From CAYMUC01 sp964471865 (GTDB lineage: Bacteria; Actinomycetota; Acidimicrobiia; Acidimicrobiales; Ilumatobacteraceae): 8,596 bases of DNA. The stretch covers positions 1 to 8,596 of the forward strand of contig CAYYHU010000057.1 in assembly GCA_964471865.1 (NCBI GenBank). Direction: 5' to 3'. The notes under the pieces were generated by a model that was not told the origin of the DNA, made no database searches, and was given only the letters and a program-made list of their open reading frames with translations. Position numbers and translations under genes: made by a program. Of this stretch, positions 1 to 5,911 are shown piece by piece (the first letter of the stretch is position 1; the number at the start of each line of letters is the position of its first letter).

Positions 1-475
1 GCTCGTTGTCCAGAATTCCGAGGGCGGCACCGGTTTCCCAATGAGGAACCTCCTGATGAGGCGCCCACTGTCCCGGATCCTGCAGCGGCCCTTTCACGAC
101 GGGGTTGTCGGAGTCGTCACGACCGTCGGGGGCCTCGGGATGGGGCAGGTTCGGCAGACGTAGCAGTACCTCTCGCAGCGTTGCCTCGATCTCAGCCGTA
201 CGGGCATCGAGATCGCGTTCGGATTCGCGCAGGTTCCGGCTCTGCTCCATCACCGCTTCGGCACCGGCGGCGTCCCCGGCTTTGCGCAAGGATCCGACCT
301 GAGAGGAGAGCTCCTTGATCTGGTGACGCAGTTCGTCACGCTCACGGGCGATCGCTCGCAGGGCCTCATCGGCGCTGACCGCTTCAGACAATGGACCTTC
401 GAGATCGGGACTTCGCCGCAGTAAAGCCGAGCGGACGATGTCGAAATCGGTTCGGAGCAAGCGGACGTCGATCAC
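1..475 (-). CDS. serS: Seryl-tRNA synthetase, N-terminal part (runs off left edge)
   Basis: Cytoplasmic class II aminoacyl-tRNA synthetase that charges tRNA-Ser with serine. Only the first 158 residues are in the window; the catalytic domain, about two thirds of the protein, lies beyond position 1. The frame stays open from the GTG at 475 to the edge. The translation begins (M)IDVRLLRTDFDIVRSALLRR, a typical SerRS start. Residues about 33-104 form the charged, heptad-like helical hairpin that contacts the long variable arm of tRNA-Ser. They are followed by the family landmarks LPNLPHP (107-113), DNPVV (123-127) and PHWETGAALGILD (144-156). The GTG start is chosen because the family motif begins right there and a -10-like box sits 9 nt upstream; no Shine-Dalgarno is visible. 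It is divergent from the cell-wall operon, with 59 bp between the two starts. Identity is near certain from the sequence pattern; function is family knowledge. Confidence 0.95.
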   Translation of the reverse strand, partial: MIDVRLLRTDFDIVRSALLRRSPDLEGPLSEAVSADEALRAIARERDELRHQIKELSSQVGSLRKAGDAAGAEAVMEQSRNLRESERDLDARTAEIEATLREVLLRLPNLPHPEAPDGRDDSDNPVVKGPLQDPGQWAPHQEVPHWETGAALGILDNE

Positions 476-484
476 CGTCGAGCG

Positions 485-490
485 AGGCTA
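485..490 (-). promoter_or_regulatory. Putative -10 box of serS (TAGCCT)
   Basis: On the minus strand TAGCCT fits the actinobacterial TANNNT -10 consensus and ends exactly 9 nt before the GTG of serS. Transcription would start within a few bases of the start codon, giving a leaderless or nearly leaderless mRNA, in keeping with the lack of a Shine-Dalgarno. The three bases upstream are CAG, as at fhaA. No convincing -35 hexamer lies 16-18 nt upstream. Inferred from motif and spacing only. Confidence 0.55.
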
Positions 491-519
491 CTGCCCCCGT
501 TCGCTGGCCACGACGCCAG

Positions 520-525
520 TAGCCT
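520..525 (+). promoter_or_regulatory. Putative -10 box of the fhaA operon (TAGCCT)
   Basis: TAGCCT ends 9 nt before the ATG of fhaA, the same hexamer and spacing as at serS and nearly the same as at pknB (TAACCT, 9 nt). The predicted transcription start lies at about 532-535, so the mRNA would be nearly leaderless; no Shine-Dalgarno precedes the ATG. No clear -35 is seen. This would be the main promoter for fhaA-fhaB-pstP-rodA-pbpA. Inferred from motif and spacing. Confidence 0.55.
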
Positions 526-534
526 GCCGATGCC

Positions 535-1284
535 ATGGGTCTGCAATCGCTCGAGGACCGTCTGGAGCGTATGGTCGAGGGTGTGTTCCGCCGCGCGTCG
601 CGATCCCGAGTGCGTCCTATCGACATCGGCCGTCATCTGGTTCGCGCGATCGAGGATCACCGCGAGAGTCGCGAAGACGGGACCGTCGTGGTGCCCCATT
701 CCTATGTCGTCATGGTGCATCCCGACGACGATCGCGAACTCGCCCCCATGCGCGACGCCCTCGTGAGTGAACTCGCACAAGCGGTTCGCGAGTACGTCCG
801 GCTCGAGGATCTCGTTCTGGTGGGACCGGTGTCGGTCGTGGTCCAGATCGGTGACGATCTTCGCCCCGGGCGCGTTGCCATTGAGGCGTCGGCACCATCA
901 CTCTCGGGTGCGCCATCACCATCCGGTGCGCCATCGCCATCGGCTCCGCCATCATCGGTGGCGACATCATCATCGTCGGGGGTCCCGAGCCCTGAGAGCA
1001 CCGCCGCGGCAACATTGGTTCTCGCGACCGGAGAACGGATCCAGTTGGCTTCCGAGCCGGTCACGATCGGACGTCTCGCCAGTTGTGACATCACCATCGC
1101 CGATCCCAACGCCAGTCGCCGTCACGCGGAGATCCGCTCTCTTGGGCGGGGGTTTGTCGTGGTCGATCTCGGGAGCACGAACGGCACCCTCGTCAACGGC
1201 CTCGTCATCGATGGTGATCGGCCGCTTCACGACGGTGATGTGATCAGTGTCGGGTCCACGGACCTGCGCTTCGAGGATCGGTGA
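535..1284 (+). CDS. fhaA: FhaA-like protein: DUF3662 domain plus C-terminal FHA domain
   Basis: Cytoplasmic phosphothreonine-binding adaptor of 249 residues. Residues 1-118 match the DUF3662 (FhaA N-terminal) pattern: the opening MGLQSLEDRLERMVEGVFRR, then RPIDIGRHLVRAI, a YVV strand, a LAPM/LVSELAQAVREY helix and VGPVSVVV. Residues about 119-158 are a Ser/Pro/Ala/Gly-rich linker partly made of 18-nt tandem repeats. Residues 160-249 are an FHA domain with TIGR (177-180), SRRH (194-197) and DLGSTNGT (211-218); R180, S194 and N216 are the expected phosphothreonine-contact positions. In Mycobacterium tuberculosis FhaA is about twice as long, with a longer middle region, and is known to bind phosphorylated MviN/MurJ-associated protein, a regulator of lipid II export; no mviN is in this window. 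The start is fixed by the DUF3662 opening motif and the -10 box 9 nt upstream. It is the first gene of the operon, with 1 nt between its stop and the next start. Confidence 0.92.
   Translation: MGLQSLEDRLERMVEGVFRRASRSRVRPIDIGRHLVRAIEDHRESREDGTVVVPHSYVVMVHPDDDRELAPMRDALVSELAQAVREYVRLEDLVLVGPVSVVVQIGDDLRPGRVAIEASAPSLSGAPSPSGAPSPSAPPSSVATSSSSGVPSPESTAAATLVLATGERIQLASEPVTIGRLASCDITIADPNASRRHAEIRSLGRGFVVVDLGSTNGTLVNGLVIDGDRPLHDGDVISVGSTDLRFEDR
904..957 (+). repeat. Three imperfect 18-nt tandem repeats in the fhaA linker
   Basis: Three in-frame units, 904-921, 922-939 and 940-957, encode SGAPSP, SGAPSP and SAPPSS. The first two differ by two third-position changes; the third is more diverged. The repeat continues into a Ser-rich stretch with runs of TCA/TCG codons to about 978. 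Because the unit length is a multiple of three, copy-number change would alter linker length without breaking the frame. Confidence 0.8.
1273..1277 (+). promoter_or_regulatory. Ribosome binding site that sets the fhaB start (GAGGA)
   Basis: GAGGA lies inside the end of fhaA, 8 nt before the GTG at 1286. It supports that GTG over the upstream in-frame ATG at 1247, which lies before this site and would add 13 residues unlike the family in front of the membrane segment. Confidence 0.6.
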
Positions 1285-1285
1285 C

Positions 1286-1774
1286 GTGAACGACGACGTC
1301 TTGTCGCTTCTGCGACTGATTCTCCTCGTCGCCCTCTATGCGTTCTTCGCGGCGGTGATGGGGGTCGTATGGCTTCAGGTGCGCAGCGACCGCCCGACCG
1401 CCAGAGCTCTCGACGGGGACCGTCTTCGATCCGAACCTCGAGCACCCCTTCCCGCTGATGCATCCCGTCGAGAGACTCCCCCGAGCGCGCCAACGCTGGT
1501 GGTGTGTGCACCACGCCATCTCGAGGGGCTGACCCTCGATCTCGACACCCCCGTCACGATCGGGCGTTCCTCACAGTGTCGCCTGCGTCTCGACGATGAT
1601 CCCTATGTGTCCCACACCCATCTTCGTATCGCCCGATACGGGGACCGCTGTCTCGCCGAAGATCTCGACAGCACCAATGGAACCTTCGTGAACGGACACC
1701 GAATCACCGAGCCGACGCCCCTGCGATCCGGGGATCGGGTGGCGCTCGGTGACGCGATTCTGGAGCTGCGATGA
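1286..1774 (+). CDS. fhaB: FhaB-like membrane-anchored FHA protein
   Basis: Protein of 162 residues with one N-terminal membrane segment (about residues 5-27, LLRLILLVALYAFFAAVMG), a basic and disordered linker (about 30-70), and a C-terminal FHA domain facing the cytoplasm. The FHA domain shows TIGR (91-94), SHTH (109-112) and DLDSTNGTFVNG; the usual SRRH reads SHTH, keeping the first Ser and the final His. Length and layout match the mycobacterial FhaB/FipA family, a short FHA adaptor that binds phosphothreonine on cell-division and wall proteins and is itself a PknB-pathway target. The GTG start at 1286 is preferred because a GAGGA ribosome site precedes it and because the membrane segment then starts at residue 5, as in relatives. 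The start is 1 nt past the fhaA stop, and the stop overlaps the pstP start (ATGA), so translation is probably coupled at both ends. Confidence 0.9.
   Translation: MNDDVLSLLRLILLVALYAFFAAVMGVVWLQVRSDRPTARALDGDRLRSEPRAPLPADASRRETPPSAPTLVVCAPRHLEGLTLDLDTPVTIGRSSQCRLRLDDDPYVSHTHLRIARYGDRCLAEDLDSTNGTFVNGHRITEPTPLRSGDRVALGDAILELR
1762..1765 (+). promoter_or_regulatory. Ribosome binding site of pstP (GGAG)
   Basis: GGAG sits within the last codons of fhaB, 5 nt before the pstP ATG. It fits an operon-internal gene translated from a ribosome site or by reinitiation across the ATGA overlap. Confidence 0.5.
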
Positions 1775-3039
1775 CCAGGCCCGGGGTGCGCTTTGGTGCT
1801 GCGACGCATCCGGGACGGGTGCGGGACTCCAATGAAGACACCTTCCTCGCCGAGGCCGGGCTCTTCATCGTCGCCGACGGTATGGGCGGCCACCAGGCGG
1901 GGGAAGTCGCAAGTGAACTCGCGGTCACCACGCTGAAGGAGGGCCGCCTCGAGATGGCTGACACCGAAGGAGTTGCTTCGGTGGTGCGTCGGGCGAACGA
2001 CGCGATCATCGATCGCGCCCGCACCGATCCGGCGACGCGGGGTATGGGGACCACGATCACCGGCCTCGTCATGGTGGATGGAGAGTCGATCACTGCTTTG
2101 GCCGTCAACGTCGGCGACTCGAGGACCTACCGTTGGCGAGAGGGATCCCTCGAACAGATCACCGTGGATCACTCCTATGTCCAAGATCTCGTGGCGAGCG
2201 GGATGATCACCCCGAGTGAGGCCCGAACCCATCCCCGGCGCAACATCGTCACCCGGGCCCTCGGAGTGGAACCCGAGGTGCGCCCCGATGTCTCACCGGT
2301 GGAGCTCCGTCTCGGCGATCGCTTCGTGATCTGTAGTGACGGCCTCGTGGACGAACTCACCGACGACGAGATCACCACGATCCTCCTCGATGCCGGCGAC
2401 ACCGATCCCGACGAGGTGGCCCACCGCCTCGTGACCGCCGCTGTCGATCACGGGGGGCGCGACAACGTCACCATCGTGATTCTCGACATCGTCGAACCCT
2501 CGATCGACGACGAATCCTCACCGCATGACGCTGCGGCGCTCCCTGACGACGACACCGAGGACGCCACGGGTGCGATCGGATCGTCCCCAGGCGATGAGAT
2601 CGACCCGAGCCTCGACGACGCCGACTCCGACGAGGACCTGGTGGTCGATGCCGACGATGAGACATCGACAGAGACGACAACAGCGGTCGCGACCAGCGAT
2701 GAGGGTCACAGCCCGATCTCGACGACACGACGCCGGATACGGCGCGGGCTCATCGCCGTGGCAGTCACCGCGATCCTGGTGGGTATCGCCATGGGTTCGA
2801 TGGCCTGGTACGCCCGCAGCGGCTACTTCGTCGACGTCGACGACAACGAGGTCGTGGTCTTCCAAGGCCGCGATACGGCGATCTGGTGGTTCGAACCGAC
2901 CCGTGAACGCACCACGGGAGTCCGCGTCGACGATATGAACCTCGCCGATCTCGAACGGATCGCACAGCGACCTCGTTTCGACAGCATCGACGACGCTGTG
3001 GCGTTCGTCGCCGGACTTCCCTCGGTGACTGACCGCTGA
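1771..3039 (+). CDS. pstP: PP2C-type Ser/Thr protein phosphatase with membrane anchor (PstP)
   Basis: Metal-dependent phosphatase of 422 residues that removes phosphate from PknB and its substrates. Residues 1-240 form the cytoplasmic PPM/PP2C catalytic domain: RVRDSNEDTF (16-25), VADGMGGHQAG (34-44, metal ligand D36), GMGTT, VGDSRTY, THPRRNIVTRALG, CSDGL (D190) and GGRDN (D231). All the metal-binding aspartates are present, so it should be active. Residues 241-319 are a strongly acidic linker, with 26 Asp/Glu in 79 residues and no Lys or Arg. Next come the basic cluster RRRIRR (320-325), one membrane segment (about 326-347) and a 75-residue extracytoplasmic tail starting SGYFVDVDDNEVVVFQG. 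That opening resembles the YFV...VAIFRG region outside the membrane in mycobacterial PstP. The ATG overlaps the fhaB stop by ATGA, with GGAG 5 nt upstream; rodA starts 1 nt after the stop. Confidence 0.95.
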   Translation: MTRPGVRFGAATHPGRVRDSNEDTFLAEAGLFIVADGMGGHQAGEVASELAVTTLKEGRLEMADTEGVASVVRRANDAIIDRARTDPATRGMGTTITGLVMVDGESITALAVNVGDSRTYRWREGSLEQITVDHSYVQDLVASGMITPSEARTHPRRNIVTRALGVEPEVRPDVSPVELRLGDRFVICSDGLVDELTDDEITTILLDAGDTDPDEVAHRLVTAAVDHGGRDNVTIVILDIVEPSIDDESSPHDAAALPDDDTEDATGAIGSSPGDEIDPSLDDADSDEDLVVDADDETSTETTTAVATSDEGHSPISTTRRRIRRGLIAVAVTAILVGIAMGSMAWYARSGYFVDVDDNEVVVFQGRDTAIWWFEPTRERTTGVRVDDMNLADLERIAQRPRFDSIDDAVAFVAGLPSVTDR

Positions 3040-3040
3040 C

Positions 3041-4390
3041 ATGGCTGGCGTCGGCCTGCGGACCGATCCTCGTACCCGACGACGCATCGAACTCGTTCTG
3101 GTGCTCGCCGTGGCGGCGATCACCGCTCTCGCCTATCTGGCTGCATCCGCAGGCGCGACCAGCGACACGGCGATCACGTCCATTCCGGCTCGAATCGGAC
3201 CGTTACTGGGCATCATCGTCGGGCTCTCACTGATCGCCCATGTGGCGACCCGACGATTCGCTCCGAATGCCGATCCCGTTCTGGTACCTCTCGTGGCGCT
3301 GCTGAACGGACTCGGTTACGTGGTCATCACCCGACTCTCGGACCGACTCGCCGGACTCCAAGCCACATGGACATTGGTGGGGGTCGCAGCATTCGTGGCG
3401 ACTCTGATCCTGGTTCCGCGCATCGACCGGCTGGCCCGCTACCGCTACACGCTGGTGATCGCGGCGCTGGTCGCGCTCCTGGTTCCTCTCGTCCCGGGTC
3501 TCGGTTTCGCCAGTGGTGGGGCGCGTCTCTGGATCGCCATCGGACCGATCAACGTCCAGCCCGGCGAGTTCGCCAAAGTCGCACTGACGATTTTCTTCGC
3601 GTCCTATCTCGCCGAACGTCGGCATCTGCTCACCCCGCGCGATCGCCACGCAGACTCCGGGGTCCGACTCCACGCTGTCGACTTGTTGCCCCTGTTGGCC
3701 GCGTGGGCCGCCTCGGTGCTGATCATGGTGGTGCAACGAGATCTCGGTTCCTCGCTGATGTTCTTCACCCTGGTCGTGGTGATGTTGTGGGTCGCAACGG
3801 AGCGCACGAGTTTCCTCCTCGGTGGCCTGGCCCTCTTCGCGGCCGGCGCCTACGGGGCGGCACGGGTGTTCAGCCATGTCGGTGATCGGATCGCCATCTG
3901 GCTCGATCCGTGGTCCGAGTACAGCGGGAAGGGTTACCAGTTGGCTCAGGCCGCGTTCGCCTTGGCCGAGGGGGGCCTGACCGGAACCGGGCTCGGGCAG
4001 GGCGAACCCCAAAAGATCCCTCTCGCCGAGAACGATTTCATCTTCGCCGCGATCGGTGAGGAGTTGGGGCTGCTGGGAGCCACAGCCGTTCTCGTGACCT
4101 ATCTGCTGCTCGTAGGGGCCGGACTACGAGCGGCCTTGCGTACCGATCGGGTGGCCGACGCGCTCGTGGCCGTGGGTCTCTCCACGGTGCTCGCCGTGCA
4201 GACCCTGCTGATCGTGGGTGGGGTCATCCGGGTTCTTCCTCTCACCGGAGTCACGTTGCCCTTCGTCAGCTACGGGGGGTCATCTCTGGTTGCCAACTAT
4301 GTGATCCTCGGGTTGCTCGTGCGGATCTCGGATCGATCCGCCCGCTCGATGCCGTCGCTGGCTCCTCGGCAGGCTGACGGAGCGTCATGA
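3041..4390 (+). CDS. rodA: SEDS-family peptidoglycan glycosyltransferase (RodA/FtsW type)
   Basis: Integral membrane enzyme of 449 residues that polymerises lipid II into glycan strands. I count 12 likely hydrophobic segments, at about 15-36, 52-70, 80-99, 109-128, 134-154, 177-194, 215-232, 238-254, 258-277, 345-365, 374-398 and 414-430. SEDS landmarks: GGARLWI (159-165), QPGEFAK (173-179), QRDLGSS (232-238), NDFIFAAIGEELG in the large outside loop, and the C-terminal signature LPLTGVTLPFVSYGGSS (399-415). D332 in NDFIF aligns with the Asp needed for polymerase activity in RodA and FtsW (family knowledge). The layout equals Rv0017c of M. tuberculosis, called RodA; FtsW is possible from sequence alone, but pairing with PbpA in the Pkn locus favours RodA. 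It starts 1 nt after the pstP stop with no visible Shine-Dalgarno, so reinitiation is likely. Its stop overlaps the pbpA start (ATGA). Confidence 0.95.
   Translation: MAGVGLRTDPRTRRRIELVLVLAVAAITALAYLAASAGATSDTAITSIPARIGPLLGIIVGLSLIAHVATRRFAPNADPVLVPLVALLNGLGYVVITRLSDRLAGLQATWTLVGVAAFVATLILVPRIDRLARYRYTLVIAALVALLVPLVPGLGFASGGARLWIAIGPINVQPGEFAKVALTIFFASYLAERRHLLTPRDRHADSGVRLHAVDLLPLLAAWAASVLIMVVQRDLGSSLMFFTLVVVMLWVATERTSFLLGGLALFAAGAYGAARVFSHVGDRIAIWLDPWSEYSGKGYQLAQAAFALAEGGLTGTGLGQGEPQKIPLAENDFIFAAIGEELGLLGATAVLVTYLLLVGAGLRAALRTDRVADALVAVGLSTVLAVQTLLIVGGVIRVLPLTGVTLPFVSYGGSSLVANYVILGLLVRISDRSARSMPSLAPRQADGAS
4379..4382 (+). promoter_or_regulatory. Ribosome binding site of pbpA (GGAG)
   Basis: GGAG lies in the last codons of rodA, 4 nt before the pbpA ATG. 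Together with the ATGA overlap it supports the ATG at 4387 and coupled translation of the polymerase and its transpeptidase partner. Confidence 0.5.
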
Positions 4391-5871
4391 GACGACGTAT
4401 CCGCCGGTTGGCGCTCGCGTTCCTCGTGGCCTACGGGGTGTTGTTCGTGCAACTGAACCTGCTCCAAGCCGGCCCTCGACGCGATGTCTTGGTCTCGGAT
4501 GAACGCAACGATCGGGGACGCATACGGGATTTCGACCGGGCCCGGGGTGACATCGTGACCGCGGACGGCGTGGTCGTGGCCCGCAGCGTGGCCACCGTCG
4601 AGGGACGTTTCGATCATCGTCGTGACTACCCCCTCGGGGAGTTGTTCGCTCATGTCACCGGCTACTCGTCCTTCGCTTACGGATCCACCGGGCTGGAACG
4701 GGAGCAGTACGAGGTCCTCGTGGGACGGACGCCTCTCCAAGAGGCTCGGGCCCTCACCGATGGTGTCGATTCCGAACCGGCACCTGGCGATGTCGCGATC
4801 ACACTGCACTCGAGTATCCAGCAGGTCGCGGCGCAAGCCCTGGGGGATCGCGAGGGTTCAGTGGTTGCGATCGACGTCGCAACGGGAGCGATTCTCGCGT
4901 TGTGGAGTTGGCCGAGTTTCGATCCCAACGAGGTCGTCGTCGACGATCCGGCTGCAGCGCGACGCTTTCTCGAAACCCTCGATGCCGACCCCGCCAAACC
5001 TCTACTGGCCAACAGTTACCAAGAGCGATACATGCCGGGATCGGCGTTCAAGGTGATCACCACGGCCATCGGACTCGACGAGAATGCGATCTCGCTGGGA
5101 TCCTCATGGCCCGATACCGATTCCTGGGTTCCCCCTCAAGCGACCCGACCGATCGGCAACTATCGGGGCTCGGTCTGTGGTGGCGATCTCACCGAAGTGT
5201 TCAGACGCAGCTGCAACGTGCCCTTCGCCCAGTTGGCGGTCGAACTGAGTGCCGAGACGATGCTCGCGGGCACCGCAGCATGGGGGTTCGAAGACCGGGT
5301 TCCCATCGACCTGCCCCGGCCGGCCGCGAGCACCTTCGCACCCGAGATCGACTACGACCAGAACCTGCCGCTGCTCGCCCTCAACGGATTCGGCCAAGGC
5401 GAGGTGCAGATGACCCCGTTGCACATGGCCATGGTCGCAGCCACCGTGGCGAATGGTGGAGCGATGATGACGCCGTATGTGGTGGAAGCCACCCTCGACC
5501 ATCGCGGTCGGGTCCTCGAGCGCACCGAACCCTCGGTGTGGAAACGTCCGATCCGCCCCGGGACCGCGGCGGTACTCACCGAGTTGATGATCCGAGTGGC
5601 GCGAGACGGAACCGCTCGGTGTTGTCTGACTCTCACCGGCGGTGTCCAAGCGGCCGCGAAGACCGGGACGGCACAGTTGAATCCTGAAGGCGAGCCTGAA
5701 CGCTCACATGCCTGGATCACCACATTCGCCCCGGCCCAGGCCCCTCGGGTCGCGGTCGCGGTAGTGCTCAAAGGGACCACCGCGGAGATTTCCGCGGGCA
5801 CCGGAGGCACCTTGGCGGGGCCGGTCGCGGCCCAAGTCCTCGATGCCGCACTCGAGGCGACAGCCGGGTGA
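4387..5871 (+). CDS. pbpA: Class B penicillin-binding protein, peptidoglycan DD-transpeptidase (PbpA)
   Basis: Membrane-anchored transpeptidase of 494 residues, close to the roughly 490 of mycobacterial PbpA, that cross-links glycan strands made by its SEDS partner. A basic N-terminus (MRRRIRR) precedes one uncleaved membrane segment (about 8-27). The N-terminal PBP module includes RGDIVTADGVVVARS and a Y-x-G-x-T-GLE-like stretch. The transpeptidase domain has all three active-site motifs: SAFK with nucleophile S219 and K222, SCN (275-277) and KTGT (425-428). FGQGEVQMTPLHMA before the last motif is also typical. Cysteines C264, C276, C412 and C413 lie in the outside domain near the active site and could pair. 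The start is set by the ATGA overlap with rodA and a GGAG 4 nt upstream. It is the last gene of the packed operon; 40 nt separate it from pknB. Confidence 0.95.
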   Translation: MRRRIRRLALAFLVAYGVLFVQLNLLQAGPRRDVLVSDERNDRGRIRDFDRARGDIVTADGVVVARSVATVEGRFDHRRDYPLGELFAHVTGYSSFAYGSTGLEREQYEVLVGRTPLQEARALTDGVDSEPAPGDVAITLHSSIQQVAAQALGDREGSVVAIDVATGAILALWSWPSFDPNEVVVDDPAAARRFLETLDADPAKPLLANSYQERYMPGSAFKVITTAIGLDENAISLGSSWPDTDSWVPPQATRPIGNYRGSVCGGDLTEVFRRSCNVPFAQLAVELSAETMLAGTAAWGFEDRVPIDLPRPAASTFAPEIDYDQNLPLLALNGFGQGEVQMTPLHMAMVAATVANGGAMMTPYVVEATLDHRGRVLERTEPSVWKRPIRPGTAAVLTELMIRVARDGTARCCLTLTGGVQAAAKTGTAQLNPEGEPERSHAWITTFAPAQAPRVAVAVVLKGTTAEISAGTGGTLAGPVAAQVLDAALEATAG

Positions 5872-5896
5872 CGGGTCAGACCAGGTCCGGGATCGG

Positions 5897-5902
5897 TAAC
5901 CT
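5897..5902 (+). promoter_or_regulatory. Putative -10 box of pknB (TAACCT)
   Basis: TAACCT lies in the 40-bp gap after pbpA, ends exactly 9 nt before the pknB ATG, and is preceded by CGG, giving CGGTAACCT against CAGTAGCCT at serS and fhaA. No Shine-Dalgarno is present in the gap. A possible -35 (GTCAGA at 5875-5880, 16-nt spacer) matches TTGACA at only three positions. This suggests a separate, near-leaderless kinase transcript, perhaps in addition to read-through from the operon. Confidence 0.5.
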
Positions 5903-5911
5903 GCGCCCGTC

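Larger units (their letters stand above)
485..525. repeat. Perfect 9-bp inverted repeat spanning two divergent -10 boxes
   Basis: AGGCTACTG (485-493) and CAGTAGCCT (517-525) are perfect reverse complements separated by 23 nt. Each arm holds one predicted -10 box, serS on the minus strand and fhaA on the plus strand. Pairing does not extend inward or outward. The symmetry may simply reflect two promoters sharing the extended motif CAGTAGCCT, or may also serve as an operator; the sequence cannot decide. The spacer contains the short palindrome TGGCCA (505-510), which is off the symmetry centre. Confidence 0.7.

Noticed and set aside
105..302. 65-codon plus-strand frame within the serS region
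   Set aside because: It is the mirror of the SerRS coiled-coil arm, giving a Ser/Arg-rich product. The minus-strand SerRS reading is clear.
384..780. Small minus-strand frames spanning the serS-fhaA gap (384-626 and 472-780)
   Set aside because: They cross the divergent promoter region, overlap the real starts of both genes in wrong frames, and resemble no known protein.
1247..1285. Upstream ATG as an alternative start for fhaB
   Set aside because: It would overlap fhaA by 38 nt and add 13 residues unlike the family. The GTG at 1286 has a GAGGA ribosome site 8 nt upstream and sits 1 nt after the fhaA stop.
1603..2232. 209-codon minus-strand frame across fhaB and pstP
   Set aside because: It crosses two real genes on the opposite strand and has no family pattern.
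3227..4012. 261-codon minus-strand open frame opposite rodA
   Set aside because: It is antisense to conserved SEDS membrane segments. The product is a Gln/Glu/Gly/His-rich mirror of hydrophobic codons, with no recognisable domain.
4902..5687. 261-codon plus-strand frame inside pbpA in another reading frame
   Set aside because: The pbpA frame carries all three transpeptidase motifs through this stretch. The alternative product is Arg/Ser/Gly-rich, as expected of a shifted frame.
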